Source of the DNA: Undibacterium sp. CCC3.4
GTDB taxonomy: Bacteria > Pseudomonadota > Gammaproteobacteria > Burkholderiales > Burkholderiaceae_D
Length of the DNA: 64,000 bases
Assembly (NCBI RefSeq): GCF_034347425.1
Contig: NZ_CP133779.1
Span: 186,001 to 250,000, forward strand
Reading direction: 5' to 3'
A program made the translations under genes and the position numbers. Of this stretch, positions 1 through 9,673 are shown one piece after another. The notes beneath the pieces were generated by a model, which saw only the letters and a program-made list of their open reading frames with translations, made no database searches and was not told the origin of the DNA. Positions within the stretch are counted from its first letter, which is position 1. Each line of letters starts with the position of its first letter.

Positions 1-449
1 CAAGCGATTTGCGGCAGCTCGGGGTAAGCTTGTTGAAACGCCCTTACCCCTTCCAGATTATGCGGCTGGTGCAGCGGTGCCAGCGGTGCCAGCTTTTGCA
101 GATAACTGCTGACCTCGTCATCGACCGGCAGCGAGGCGGCATAGCGTTCACCACCATGGACGATGCGGTGGGCTACGGCGACGATATCGATGCCCGTACT
201 GTGCTGTGTAATCAGGCTGCGCAAGCTGGTCAGGGCGACGGCAAACAATTGTTCAGGATCGGCCGCCGCGAGTGGGAATTGTTCGCGGCCGTCGGCGCTG
301 TCCAAGCGTATCGCCGGTGTGCCACCGGGTTCGAGACCATCGACCAAACCGGACAAGACGGCCGCATCAACGATGGCATGGTGCTGTGGATAAAGCGCGA
401 ATTTAATCGATGAAGAACCGGAATTGACGGCCAAGATAGCGCTGCTCAT
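1..449 (-). CDS. ackA: Acetate kinase, N-terminal part (3' end outside window)
   Basis: Acetate kinase interconverts acetate plus ATP and acetyl phosphate in the cytoplasm. About 149 N-terminal residues are present. They open with MSSAILAVNSGSSSIKF, the phosphate-binding N-terminal signature of the acetokinase family, and later show the HRIVHGGERY block and APLHQPHNLEG. The frame is open to position 1, so the rest lies outside the window. The ATG overlaps the TGA of the upstream phosphotransacetylase fusion by 4 bases, so the two are probably translationally coupled. Together they would make an acyl-CoA to acyl-phosphate to ATP route. A propionate or butyrate kinase specificity cannot be excluded from this fragment. 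Confidence 0.93.
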   Translation of the reverse strand, partial: MSSAILAVNSGSSSIKFALYPQHHAIVDAAVLSGLVDGLEPGGTPAIRLDSADGREQFPLAAADPEQLFAVALTSLRSLITQHSTGIDIVAVAHRIVHGGERYAASLPVDDEVSSYLQKLAPLAPLHQPHNLEGVRAFQQAYPELPQIA

Positions 450-1870
450 GGCGCATTTTTCCTGTATTCATGGGCCAGCAATTTCACCAATGCGGCCGAA
501 GCCACGCGTGCGCTGGCACCGTCGGCGCGGCTGGTCAGGGCGATCGGCACGCGCGCACCGAGCACGATGCCGCAAGTGGCAGCACCGGCCAGATATTCAA
601 ATTGTTTGGCCAGCATATTGCCCGATTCGAGGTCCGGCACCATCAGGATATCAACCTCACCGGCCACTGCTGAAACAATCCCCTTGACGCGCGCAGCTGC
701 GGCCGAGATGGCGTTATCGAAGGCCAGCGGGCCATCGATAATGGCACCGCTGATTTGACCGCGATCGGCCATTTTGCATAAGGCGGCCGCATCGATGGTG
801 GAGGGGATTTTCGGGTTGATGGTTTCGAGTGCAGACAGAATCGCCACCTTTGGCACGGCGATGCCGAGGGCATGCGCGAGCTCGATGGCATTTTGCAGAA
901 TATCGGCTTTTTCGGCCAAATTCGGCGCGATATTGAGCGCCGCATCGGTCAGCAGCAAGGCCTTGTGATACATCGGTGCATCGAGATGAAACACGTGCGA
1001 CAAGCGACGCTTGGTTTTCAAACCGGCGCAATGTACTACGGCTGACATCAATTCATCGGTGTGCAGACTGCCCTTCATCAAGGCTTCGACGGCCCCGGCG
1101 GCGGCCAGTTCGACGGCTTTGTCGGCGGCCGCATGGCTGTGCGCGACATCGATGATTTCAATGCCGGCAAGGTCGAGCCCGGCTGCGGCTGCCACGGCTT
1201 GCAAGCGGGCTTTTGGCGCGATCAAGACAGCAATGATGAGGCCGGCACGGGCGGCGTCGAGCGCGCCCTGTAAAGAATCGGCATCACAGGGATGGACCAC
1301 GGCGCAGCGCACCGGGGCCAGCTGGTGCACGCTGGCGATCAAGGCTTGTTGACGCGCGCCGAGGTCGAACAGGGCTAAGGTCGGCAAACTGCTGCGCGTG
1401 CGGCGTACCGATTCAGTCGGTGCGATCACCAGCGCGTTACCGGCGACTACCGTGACACCATCTTGATTAATGATATGACAATCGAGCGTGACGCGTTTTT
1501 TCAAATCATCCTTGCTCACCACAGTAGCCGAAATGGTCAAGACATCACCGATGCGTACCGGTTTGGAAAAGTGCAGAGTTTGTTCGAGATAAATCGTGCC
1601 GGGCCCCGGCAATTGCGTGCCGAGTATGGTCGAGATCAAGGCCCCTCCCCACATGCCATGCGCAATCACGCCGTGAAACAGGGTGTGGTCGGCATACTCG
1701 CTGTCGAGATGGGCCGGATTGACATCGCCCGAAATAGCCGCGAATGCCAGGATGTCGGCCCGCGTAAGCGTGCGCGTATGGCTGGCCGACTGGCCGATGT
1801 AAATATCGTCGTAGATCACATTGGCAATCACGGCTTGCTCGTTCTGCAGCGGATAAACGGGGTTGTTCAT
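446..1870 (-). CDS. Bifunctional MaoC-like enoyl-CoA hydratase / phosphate acetyl(butyryl)transferase
   Basis: 474 aa. Residues about 20-140 form a MaoC-type hotdog hydratase domain (GDVNPAHLD followed by FHGVIAHGMWGG, the hydratase Asp/His region). Residues about 160-474 form a phosphate acetyl/butyryltransferase domain (LMKGSLHTDELM; C-terminal ARVPIALTSRADG). The second domain should convert acyl-CoA plus phosphate to acyl phosphate for the kinase encoded next; the first may hydrate enoyl-CoA or simply bind acyl-CoA. This fusion is a recognised proteobacterial architecture. It lies downstream of a fabI-like reductase and overlaps ackA by ATGA, so the three look like one operon. The exact acyl chain preference is inferred only. 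Confidence 0.92.
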   Translation of the reverse strand: MNNPVYPLQNEQAVIANVIYDDIYIGQSASHTRTLTRADILAFAAISGDVNPAHLDSEYADHTLFHGVIAHGMWGGALISTILGTQLPGPGTIYLEQTLHFSKPVRIGDVLTISATVVSKDDLKKRVTLDCHIINQDGVTVVAGNALVIAPTESVRRTRSSLPTLALFDLGARQQALIASVHQLAPVRCAVVHPCDADSLQGALDAARAGLIIAVLIAPKARLQAVAAAAGLDLAGIEIIDVAHSHAAADKAVELAAAGAVEALMKGSLHTDELMSAVVHCAGLKTKRRLSHVFHLDAPMYHKALLLTDAALNIAPNLAEKADILQNAIELAHALGIAVPKVAILSALETINPKIPSTIDAAALCKMADRGQISGAIIDGPLAFDNAISAAAARVKGIVSAVAGEVDILMVPDLESGNMLAKQFEYLAGAATCGIVLGARVPIALTSRADGASARVASAALVKLLAHEYRKNAP

Positions 1871-1923
1871 TGAATGCTCTCGTGGATAAGCGAAAAAAAA
1901 ACAGGCGGGCGCAGACGGCGCGT

Positions 1924-2694
1924 TCAGTTAACGATGTGGTAACCACCATCGACATACAAAGTTTGCCCGGTCATACCGGACGAGGCATCGCTGATCAAAA
2001 AAGCCGCCAACTGACCGATTTCAGCCAAACTGACCAAACGCCGCAACGGTGCGCGCTGCGCTGCTTTTTCCATCAAGGCATCAAATTCCAGCAAACCGGA
2101 CGCGGCCCGAGTCGGTACTGGCCCGGGTGACAACGCATGCACGCGCACGCCCTGTGGGCCGAGTTCGACGGCCATGTAGCGTACCAAAGATTCCAGTGCG
2201 GCTTTCACCGGTCCCATCAATCCGTAATGCGCCACGGCTTCGTCGGCACCGAGATAACTCATCGTGATCAAACTCGCTGTGGGACTCAAGTAAGGCTCGC
2301 AACACTTAGCCAATTGCGCGAACGAATGACAAGAAACTTGCATGGCGCGGGTGAATCCGGCAGCGGAGCTGTCGATCACGCGGCCATGTAAGTCTTCGAG
2401 TGGAGCCCAAGCAATAGAATGGATCACGAAATCGATTTGACCAAATTGTGCCGCCGTTTGCGCGACCAAGGATGCCAGCGCCTTGCTGTCTTCCACATTA
2501 CAGACAATTAATTTTGCGTCCAGTTGCACCGCCAGCGGAGCGACGAAGCTCAAGGCTTTTTCATTTACGCAAGAGAGCACCAATTCTGCGCCCTGTGCAT
2601 GCGCCACCAAGGCGCAACCGTAAGCAATACTGTGCTCGTTAGCAACCCCAACGATGAGGCCGCGTTTGCCACTCAATGTACGTGTTTCTGACAT
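1924..2694 (-). CDS. fabI: FabI-type enoyl-ACP reductase (SDR family)
   Basis: 256 aa, the usual FabI length. It starts with a dinucleotide-binding block typical of FabI (GLIVGVANEHSIAYG). The SxxSIAW-like segment HSIAWAP is near residue 92. The catalytic region MSYLGADEAVAHYGLMGPVK contains Tyr147, Tyr157, Met160 and Lys164, the FabI Y-x6-K spacing. It should reduce the trans-2-enoyl thioester in the last step of a fatty acid elongation cycle with NAD(P)H. Its place between an ABC exporter and a phosphotransacetylase/acetate kinase pair suggests a dedicated accessory reductase rather than necessarily the housekeeping FabI; another copy elsewhere in the genome cannot be checked here. Confidence 0.88.
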   Translation of the reverse strand: MSETRTLSGKRGLIVGVANEHSIAYGCALVAHAQGAELVLSCVNEKALSFVAPLAVQLDAKLIVCNVEDSKALASLVAQTAAQFGQIDFVIHSIAWAPLEDLHGRVIDSSAAGFTRAMQVSCHSFAQLAKCCEPYLSPTASLITMSYLGADEAVAHYGLMGPVKAALESLVRYMAVELGPQGVRVHALSPGPVPTRAASGLLEFDALMEKAAQRAPLRRLVSLAEIGQLAAFLISDASSGMTGQTLYVDGGYHIVN

Positions 2695-2713
2695 GGTAAA
2701 AATCTTTCTTCGA

Positions 2714-3871
2714 TTAAGCGAATTGCTGTTTGAAGCGGCTCATCGTAATGCCGCTGATCACTGCCGCGATGCCGCCGATACCGAGCAACATCGGCCACAA
2801 TACCGTCACGCCTGCGCCTTTCATTAATATGCCATAACTGGCATTGGTGTAGTAATACAACGGTGATAAATACATCCCCCAGCGCATGACGTTCGGCAAT
2901 GCCTCGGGTGGCGTCCAAGCACCGGATAGAAACATCATCGGTGCCAATAATAAAATCACCATCATGCCGGCTTGCGCCATATTGCGCGTCACGGTGGCGA
3001 TCAATATACCGAGCCCGGCCAAGGTACTGACGTACAGAGTCGTGACGGAAAAAAACAGCCAGACACTGCCATTGACCGGAATAGCGAACACCGGCACCAA
3101 AATACCGAATAAGCCGAGTGCCGTTCCAGCCAGAATCACGGCGAGCATCGCAATGATTTTAGGCATCATAATCTGCCAAGGTGACAGCGGTGAGACAAGC
3201 AATTGTTCTATGGTGCCACGCTCTTTTTCTCGGACCATGGCGGCGGCCGGCAAGAGCATGGCAAACAAGGTCACGACATTGAGCAATTCGGAAATACCCA
3301 TGAACCAGGCATCATTTTGATTCGGATTGAACCAGACGCGCGTGGCATTGTTAATCAGCGGTATATCGACGCTGCCCTCAATACTACTGATACCGAAACG
3401 CTGGGCCGCCTGCTCCAAGCCATAGCGTGCCACGATCTGGCTGGCATCGATGGCAGCCAGAAATCCCTGCACCGAATTGGAGGCGTCGATTTGCATTTGC
3501 ACTGAGACGCCATCGCCGCGCGCCAGCGCGGCACCGAAGCCGGGCCCGATATCGAGTACCGCCATGGCCTTGCCGTCATCGAGTAATTGCTGGCCTTGCG
3601 CGGCCTCGTGCAGCGCACCGATCCAGTGAAATTCCGGTGGCATGAAGCGCCCTGCCAACTCGCGCGAGGCGGCACTGCGGTCGAGATCAGACAAGGCCAG
3701 TGCCGCATGGTTGAGTGCAAACGAGACCCCCGAAGCGGCATTGTAAATATCGGCGGAAAAAGCGTAAAGCACGAACACCAGCAGGGTCGGATCGCGCAAT
3801 AGTTGCAGCAATTCTTTCCATGTCATGGCTTGCAGACGACGCCACCACACGCGTTGAAAAAGGACAAGCAT
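2714..3871 (-). CDS. ABC-2 type transporter permease (YbhR/YhhJ-like)
   Basis: 385 aa from an ATG 13 bases after the stop of the upstream permease; the frame is open further upstream, but those residues are overlap with that gene and look non-native. One N-terminal membrane segment follows the amphipathic start (TWKELLQLLRDPTLLVFVLY). Then comes a large extracytoplasmic domain (about 40-170) and five C-terminal membrane helices including the ABC-2 signature region (VREKERGTIEQLLVSPLSPW, SGAWTPPEALP). With the neighbouring paralogous permease and the double ATPase it should form a half-transporter pair in the inner membrane. The substrate is unknown; exporters of this class move drugs or hydrophobic compounds. 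Confidence 0.88.
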   Translation of the reverse strand: MLVLFQRVWWRRLQAMTWKELLQLLRDPTLLVFVLYAFSADIYNAASGVSFALNHAALALSDLDRSAASRELAGRFMPPEFHWIGALHEAAQGQQLLDDGKAMAVLDIGPGFGAALARGDGVSVQMQIDASNSVQGFLAAIDASQIVARYGLEQAAQRFGISSIEGSVDIPLINNATRVWFNPNQNDAWFMGISELLNVVTLFAMLLPAAAMVREKERGTIEQLLVSPLSPWQIMMPKIIAMLAVILAGTALGLFGILVPVFAIPVNGSVWLFFSVTTLYVSTLAGLGILIATVTRNMAQAGMMVILLLAPMMFLSGAWTPPEALPNVMRWGMYLSPLYYYTNASYGILMKGAGVTVLWPMLLGIGGIAAVISGITMSRFKQQFA

Positions 3872-3884
3872 AATGTCGCGGGCC

Positions 3885-5039
3885 TCAGTGAGCGGGACGT
3901 TTGTGAAAGGCCAAAAAACCGGCGGAAAACAGGGCCACGGCATACAAGGCCAACACCAACAGATCACTCCACAAGGCGGCCACGCCTACCCCTTTGAGAA
4001 AACTGCCGGTGGCGATTTCGGCGTAATACATGCCCGGTAACAGATGGGCAATCACAGCGGCAATCGCCGACAAAGAAGGAATCGGAATGATCATGCCGGA
4101 ATACAGCACGGCCGGAACCACTGTGACAATCGCCGTGCCCACCATCGCCGCCACTTGGGTGTCGACTACCACCGAGACCAGCAAGCCGATGCCGGTGGTG
4201 CAGATCACATACAACATGGTGGCAAAGGTGAAAAACAGCGGATCGCCCTTGAATGGCGCGCCGAACAACAGCAAGGCCATGGCCGTTAACACCGCGGCAT
4301 TGAGCATGGAAATGGCGACATACGGTAACAGCTTGCCGAGCAAATATTCGCCGCGTGTCAGCGTCGATGCGTAGACATTATAGATCGCCCCCGATTCCTT
4401 TTCTCTGACCACGCCGAGTGCGGTTAAAAACGGCGGCGACAACATCAGAATGACCATGATCAGTTTCGGTGCGAGCGACCAGATGCTTTTGACTTCTTGA
4501 TTGTACAAGTAACGAGTTTCCAATTTCACCGGCTGCAGCAACTCACGCAAGCGCCCTTCCGGCAGCCCGCTTTGCGCGGAAAAATATGCCGCCAGATGAT
4601 CGAGATTGACGGCAGCATTGATCGCCGTGACATAGCCTTTCGTGGTCAAGGCGCGAAATGGAAAGGTGCCGTCTATCCAAGTCTGTACATCGGTGCTCTT
4701 ACCTGCCTGTAAGCGCGCACCGAATTGTGGTGGAATGATGATCACGGCGCGCAGGGTATTATCGATCAGCAGTTGTTCCAGCTCTTGCTGACGACTGGCA
4801 TAGCGGTACAATGAAAAATAGCGCGAATCACTGAATTTGTGTGCATAGTCGCGCGACATCACCGATTGGTCATAATCGACGATAGCCAGCGGAATATGTT
4901 CGACATCGAGCGAGAGGCCGAAACCGAACAACAGCATGAGCAAGGAAGGTACAACGAAGGCGAGTACGAAAAACAAACGGTCGCGCACAATTTCACGCCA
5001 CTCTTTGTAAGCGACTACCCGGATACGTTGCAAATTCAT
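3885..5039 (-). CDS. ABC-2 type transporter permease (YbhS-like)
   Basis: 384 aa inner-membrane permease. The N-terminus (VVAYKEWREIVRDRLFFV) leads into helix 1 at about residues 22-45. A periplasmic domain of about 130 residues follows, then the helix bundle with the conserved VVREKESGAIYNVYASTLTR coupling segment and a final helix near residues 355-378. It overlaps the upstream ATPase gene by 4 bases (ATGA) and precedes the second permease by 13 bases, so tight co-translation is likely. The pair resembles the YbhS/YbhR subunits of the YbhFSR exporter. Function as an efflux pump part is inferred from family and context. Confidence 0.89.
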   Translation of the reverse strand: MNLQRIRVVAYKEWREIVRDRLFFVLAFVVPSLLMLLFGFGLSLDVEHIPLAIVDYDQSVMSRDYAHKFSDSRYFSLYRYASRQQELEQLLIDNTLRAVIIIPPQFGARLQAGKSTDVQTWIDGTFPFRALTTKGYVTAINAAVNLDHLAAYFSAQSGLPEGRLRELLQPVKLETRYLYNQEVKSIWSLAPKLIMVILMLSPPFLTALGVVREKESGAIYNVYASTLTRGEYLLGKLLPYVAISMLNAAVLTAMALLLFGAPFKGDPLFFTFATMLYVICTTGIGLLVSVVVDTQVAAMVGTAIVTVVPAVLYSGMIIPIPSLSAIAAVIAHLLPGMYYAEIATGSFLKGVGVAALWSDLLVLALYAVALFSAGFLAFHKRPAH

Positions 5040-7039
5040 GGCTTTTCTCCGCGTGCCTTGGCGTCCGCCGTTTCCAGCGCCGTGACGATCTGTACGAACA
5101 CATCTTCCATCGCCAAGCGCCGCACCCGGATATCGAGTCGTCGGCCACCATTGAGCAAGCGCTCGATAGCCGTGATCTGAGCTGCCGGATCGGACAACAA
5201 CACATGGATGCGCGCACCGAACAAGGCGGCACTGACATAGCCGGCTTGCTGCAGCAAGTCGAGTGCGGCAGCAGCAGCGGGCAAGCGAATTTCATGCAAT
5301 TGACCGGCGTCGCGCTCGACCATCGCTTTGAGCGCATCAGGCGAGGCATCGGCCACCACTCGACCAGCATACATGAGGGCGATATGGTCACAATGCTCGG
5401 CTTCCGACATGTAATGAGTGGTCACCAGGATAGTCACCTGTTCTTCGCGCGAGAGACGGAACAAGACATCCCAGAATGCGCGTCGACCGAGCGGATCGAC
5501 GCCGGAAGTCGGCTCATCGAGAAACAAGACTTGCGGGCGGTGTATCAGCGCGCACCCGAGCGCGAGCCGCTGACGCAAGCCCATCGGCAAGCTGGCGGTG
5601 AGCTGGGTGCCGAAGGCGCGCAGGCCGGCCATATCGAGTATCCAATCCAAGCGCGCGGCGGTTTCGCCACGGCTGAGACCGTAAATGCCGGCGTACAGAC
5701 GGATATTTTCAAGCACAGACAAATCAAGATAAAGTGAAAATGCCTGCGACATATAGCCGATGCGTTCGCGAATCTGCCGACCGGCGCTGCGCATGTCGGC
5801 ACCGGCCACGCTGCCGCGTCCTGAACTCGGTGTGAGAATACCGGTGAGCATTTTGATCACCGTGCTTTTACCGGCCCCATTGGCACCGAGCAGTCCGAAA
5901 ATTTCGCCTTGAGGAACTTGGAAACTGACTTGATCGACCGCTTTGAAGTCAGCGAACACGCGACTCAGTTCTTGCGCGGCGATCGCCAGCGTCGGTGTGT
6001 CGCCAGACACCGACGTCACGACTGCCGGCACGGCTGCCGGTAGCGCGGCAGCCGGCGGCGGTGTCAAGCCCTGTTGCCGCAACAAGGCGATGAATACATC
6101 TTCGAGTTCGGCTTCGAGCACCTCGGTGTTTTGCTGCGGTATACCTTCGAGGCAAGCGGCGATCAGGCCGCGTGCACGCGCCGTGTCATCGCCATCGACA
6201 AACACGCGTAACTGCCGACCGAGTGCTTCGATTTGTGGAAATTGCCGGGTCAAGCGATTGACCGCTTCGAGTTGCTGCTGCGGCTCGCGGCACTCGGTAC
6301 TGACGATCACACCGGCGGCCAAGGCACGCAATTGTTCCGGCTCGCCGGCAGCGAGAATTTTCCCGGCATGCATGAGCGAGACACGGGAAAAACGACTGGC
6401 CTCATCCATATACGCGGTGGAGACCAAGGCGGTGATGCCTTTTTCTTTCAACAAATGCGCGAGGATACTCCAGAATTCGCGGCGTGAAACCGGATCGACG
6501 CCGGTGGTCGGTTCATCCAGTATCACCAGCTGTGGTTCATGTATCAAGGTGCAGACGAGGCCGAGTTTTTGCTTCATGCCACCCGAGAGATTTTTCATCG
6601 GACGGTCGCGAAAGCGTTCGAGTCGCGTACTGCGCAACAAGGCTTCTTTGCGACTGCTGAGTTCGGCAGCGCTGAGCAAACGCAAACCACCGAAGTAATC
6701 GATATTTTCTTCCACCGATAAATCACCGTAGAGATTTTGTCCCAAACCTTGCGGCATGAGGCCGATGCGGTGTTTGATCAATTCACTGCTCTGCTCGCTG
6801 TTTATCAGTTGCGCAAATACGCGCAGCTCGCCACGGTCATGCGCTAACACCCCGGCCACCGCCTTGAGCAAACTGCTTTTACCGGCCCCATCGGGGCCGA
6901 TCAAGCCGTAAATTTCACCGACCTCTACCTGCAGGCTGATGCCATCGAGCGCGACGGTGCTGCCATAGGCTTTGCAGAGCATCCGCAAGTCGACCACGGG
7001 GGCATCGGCCGCCGTTAATTCCAACGCGGTTTTTGCCAT
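5036..7039 (-). CDS. ABC transporter ATP-binding protein with two fused nucleotide-binding domains (YbhF/RbbA-type)
   Basis: 667 aa with two ATPase domains in tandem. Domain 1 (about 15-240) has Walker A GPDGAGKSS, signature LSGGMKQK and Walker B LVILDEPTTGVDP. Domain 2 (about 355-590) has Walker A GANGAGKST and Walker B LFLDEPTSGVDP, but its signature is LPMGLRQR rather than LSGGQ. That degenerate form is also my recollection of YbhF. I chose the second ATG of the frame (7039) because it gives the MAKTALELTAAD start and reduces overlap with the upstream membrane-fusion gene to 25 bases. It energises the two ABC-2 permeases encoded immediately downstream. Confidence 0.92.
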   Translation of the reverse strand: MAKTALELTAADAPVVDLRMLCKAYGSTVALDGISLQVEVGEIYGLIGPDGAGKSSLLKAVAGVLAHDRGELRVFAQLINSEQSSELIKHRIGLMPQGLGQNLYGDLSVEENIDYFGGLRLLSAAELSSRKEALLRSTRLERFRDRPMKNLSGGMKQKLGLVCTLIHEPQLVILDEPTTGVDPVSRREFWSILAHLLKEKGITALVSTAYMDEASRFSRVSLMHAGKILAAGEPEQLRALAAGVIVSTECREPQQQLEAVNRLTRQFPQIEALGRQLRVFVDGDDTARARGLIAACLEGIPQQNTEVLEAELEDVFIALLRQQGLTPPPAAALPAAVPAVVTSVSGDTPTLAIAAQELSRVFADFKAVDQVSFQVPQGEIFGLLGANGAGKSTVIKMLTGILTPSSGRGSVAGADMRSAGRQIRERIGYMSQAFSLYLDLSVLENIRLYAGIYGLSRGETAARLDWILDMAGLRAFGTQLTASLPMGLRQRLALGCALIHRPQVLFLDEPTSGVDPLGRRAFWDVLFRLSREEQVTILVTTHYMSEAEHCDHIALMYAGRVVADASPDALKAMVERDAGQLHEIRLPAAAAALDLLQQAGYVSAALFGARIHVLLSDPAAQITAIERLLNGGRRLDIRVRRLAMEDVFVQIVTALETADAKARGEKP

Positions 7040-8127
7040 GCTACCCCCTCTTGCCAACGCACTACGGCATCGGCCGGAATACCGGGTGTGAGTTGATGCT
7101 CGGGGTTGCTGACGATGTCGAGTTTGACGGCATACACGAGCTTGACACGTTCATCGGTAGTTTGTACTTCTTTAGGAGTGAATTCGGCACGCGCCGAAAT
7201 GTAACTGACACGCGCCTCATAAAAATGTTCGGGGCGCGCATCGGTATAGATTCGCGCCGGCAAACCTAGCCGCAGTTGACCGATGCGCGCTTCCGGTACA
7301 TAGACTTTCAAATACAGATGATCGAGATTAACCATCTCCAACACCGATCCGCCCGGCATCACCATTTCGCCAGGCTCGCGCAAACGGCTCAATACCACGC
7401 CGGCGGCCGGCGCATGAATCACCAAATCGCTGAGCACGGAATTGGCTTCGCTCAGCGCGGCGGCAGCACGCTCGCGTTGCGCCCGCAGCGCGTTGATGTC
7501 GTCGTCGCGCGCACTGACTTTGTCACTGCCAAGGCCAGCTTGAACTGCGCCTTGTCTGGCGCGTCCCAGCGCTTGGCCGGCAGCAATGAGATCAGCTTGT
7601 GCCACTTGCCACGCCAAATCAGCCTGCTCGGCGCGATGCAACTCGATCACGCCACGCGTATATAAATCATGATTACGTTCGGTATCGCGCTGAGCTTGAT
7701 TGGCCAGCGCCTGCGCTTTGCTCAGCATGGCTTGCGCTTGACTGACCGCGGTAGCGGCCAGCGCCACGCCGATCGGCACTTCGCGTCGGGCGATGGCGAC
7801 ATTGGCCTGTGCCGCATCGAGCTGGGCTTGGCTGGCATTGAGTAATTGCCGCGCTTGTTCCACCTTGGATTGAAAACTCTGATCTTCGAGCTGGGCGACG
7901 ATGGCGCCGGCATTAACGCTGTCGCCTTCCTTGGCGAACAGCGCACTGATACGCCCCGGATATTTAGCCGCCGCCACGATGCGTTCGCCCTCGATGCGAC
8001 CGCTGGCGGCGATCAAGCCCTCGGGCAGTGCGCGACTTTTTGCCAAGTAGTAAAACAAGCCGCCGGCAATGACAACGACTGCGATGCTCAATAATACCGG
8101 TCCGATCAATTTTTTCTGATTTTCCAT
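7015..8127 (-). CDS. HlyD-family periplasmic adaptor (membrane fusion protein)
   Basis: 370 aa. One N-terminal membrane anchor (LIGPVLLSIAVVVIAGGLFYY, about residues 7-27) is followed by a biotinyl-lipoyl half (AKYPGRISALFAKEGDSVNAG), a long alpha-helical hairpin rich in Ala/Gln/Glu (about 80-215), the second lipoyl half (VIHAPAAGVVLSRLREPGE) and a beta-barrel domain. The start is the ATG preceded by GGAGAAG at a normal distance. It should bridge the inner-membrane ABC permeases and the TolC-like protein encoded 19 bases upstream. It overlaps the ATPase gene downstream. The E. coli YbhG/YhiI adaptors are the closest functional analogues I recognise. Confidence 0.9.
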   Translation of the reverse strand: MENQKKLIGPVLLSIAVVVIAGGLFYYLAKSRALPEGLIAASGRIEGERIVAAAKYPGRISALFAKEGDSVNAGAIVAQLEDQSFQSKVEQARQLLNASQAQLDAAQANVAIARREVPIGVALAATAVSQAQAMLSKAQALANQAQRDTERNHDLYTRGVIELHRAEQADLAWQVAQADLIAAGQALGRARQGAVQAGLGSDKVSARDDDINALRAQRERAAAALSEANSVLSDLVIHAPAAGVVLSRLREPGEMVMPGGSVLEMVNLDHLYLKVYVPEARIGQLRLGLPARIYTDARPEHFYEARVSYISARAEFTPKEVQTTDERVKLVYAVKLDIVSNPEHQLTPGIPADAVVRWQEGVAWQKPRWN

Positions 8128-8146
8128 TTTCTTCTCCGGGCAGGGA

Positions 8147-9553
8147 TTACAGCGTGCCTGCCGCATACAGTAATTGCCAACGACTCAATTCTCTATCCAG
8201 CAGCGCATTGTCGCGATTGCTGCAGGCTTGCAGCCGACTGCTGACGGCATCGAGCACTTCACTGGCCGGTGCCAAGCCGGCGCGATAACGTTCCTGCGCC
8301 AACTGCAAGGCTTCTTCGGCTTGTGCTACGGCGCTGGCAACGAGCTGTATGCGTGCCGCGGCTTCCTGTTGCTGTAACCAGGCTTGATGCACTTGTAAAG
8401 CGATACGCTCCGCCGTGTCGCGCTGCATTTCCTGCACGGCAGCGGCATGCGCCGCCAATTGGGAGGCTTGGGCACGAATCAGGCCGCCGTCAAACAAGTC
8501 CCATTTCAGCACCACGCCCAACCACCAACCCTTGTCTTGCGCTAAGTAGCGATTGTCCAGTTTGGCATAGCCACCGCTGAGGCCTATCTGTGGCAAATAC
8601 CCAGCCCGCACACTGGCCGCTTGTTCACGATAAGCCTGGCTACGCGCATCGAGCTGCTGTAATTCCGACCTTTGTTCGGTGGCGCTGTGCAGGTAGGGAG
8701 CGAGGCTGCTGTCGCTGGTCGCGGCAGCCGAAATATCTTGCAAGTCCACCGGCGCAGCGTAGGCGCGGCCGAGCCAGCGGTTATACGCGGCACGCGCGAG
8801 TGTGAGCGCATTGTCTGCTTGCAGCGCCATTTGACGCGCATTCGCCGCAGCCACCTCGGCCGCTAACAAATCGCGCCGTGGAACATAGCCATGTTCGAAC
8901 AGTTCTTGCGCATCGTGGCGATGGCTCTGCAGCGCGGCCAAATAAGTGCGCGCCACGCTGTCACCATGTTCGGCTCGTAACACCGCCAGATAGGCGCTGG
9001 CCACCGCCAGTTTGAGTTCGCTGCGCGTTTGTCGGACCTGCGCCTGACTGGCACCGGCCTCGGCTTGGGCAGCCGCCACGCCATGGGCAATTTTTCCACT
9101 CGTCAGCAGCGGCACCGACCAGTTGAGCGCGCCATAATAGGCAGAATTCTGGGCAAACGGCAACGTCGCCCCCTTCAAAAAGGCTAAGGCCGGTAAATCA
9201 ATTTTCGCCGCCGGTTCGCTTTGCGTGCGCAGGTAGCCGGTCTCCATACTCAGCTTGGGCAGATAATTGGCACGCGCGGCCCTGACTTGGTCAGCGGCCG
9301 CCTGTTCCTGATATTGCGAGGCCAGCAATTGATGGTCTCGCTGCAATGCCACATCCCAAGCTTGCACCAAAGATTCTGCCGCATAGCTGGGGAGGCTGAC
9401 GAAATTGATACAGATCAAACTTACCGCGAATATCCGAAAAGAGTGGTACTTCGACGTTTTTTTAACTGTAAAACAGTGACTGCTGCGCGCCGCATTATTC
9501 AGCGATGACTGCATAATCAGCATGGCATACACAGTGGAGAAAGCTTTTTTCAT
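8147..9553 (-). CDS. TolC-family outer-membrane efflux protein
   Basis: 468 aa from the ATG giving MKKAFSTVYA. Two internal duplicated halves with long helices and the family features (ANYLPKLSMETGYLRTQ, SVPLLTSGKIAHGVAAAQAE, ERYRAGLAPASEVLDA) identify an OEP/TolC channel. The cleavable signal appears to be the hydrophobic run IFAVSLICINFVSLPSYAA, which sits about 55 residues in. The true start may therefore be further in at a non-ATG codon; I see no clean ribosome site for that. It is the first gene of the exporter operon and is divergent from phaC. Confidence 0.85.
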   Translation of the reverse strand: MKKAFSTVYAMLIMQSSLNNAARSSHCFTVKKTSKYHSFRIFAVSLICINFVSLPSYAAESLVQAWDVALQRDHQLLASQYQEQAAADQVRAARANYLPKLSMETGYLRTQSEPAAKIDLPALAFLKGATLPFAQNSAYYGALNWSVPLLTSGKIAHGVAAAQAEAGASQAQVRQTRSELKLAVASAYLAVLRAEHGDSVARTYLAALQSHRHDAQELFEHGYVPRRDLLAAEVAAANARQMALQADNALTLARAAYNRWLGRAYAAPVDLQDISAAATSDSSLAPYLHSATEQRSELQQLDARSQAYREQAASVRAGYLPQIGLSGGYAKLDNRYLAQDKGWWLGVVLKWDLFDGGLIRAQASQLAAHAAAVQEMQRDTAERIALQVHQAWLQQQEAAARIQLVASAVAQAEEALQLAQERYRAGLAPASEVLDAVSSRLQACSNRDNALLDRELSRWQLLYAAGTL

Positions 9554-9673
9554 ATCAGCGCCTATACAATTCATCACAGTGTATTGCTGCAAGCGCACAA
9601 TCGAATTGATCAGAATCAATTTTATTAACTGTGAAGTTTGTGACAATCAAAGTTCACCCTGAAAGGAATGCAG
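9554..9673. promoter_or_regulatory. Divergent intergenic region between the exporter operon and phaC
   Basis: This 120-base AT-richer stretch separates tolC-like (minus) and phaC (plus) starts, so it must hold promoters for both. AAAGGA at 9662-9667 sits 6 bases before the ATG at 9674 and decides the phaC start against the ATG at 9668. I see no strong consensus sigma-70 pair. Confidence 0.5.
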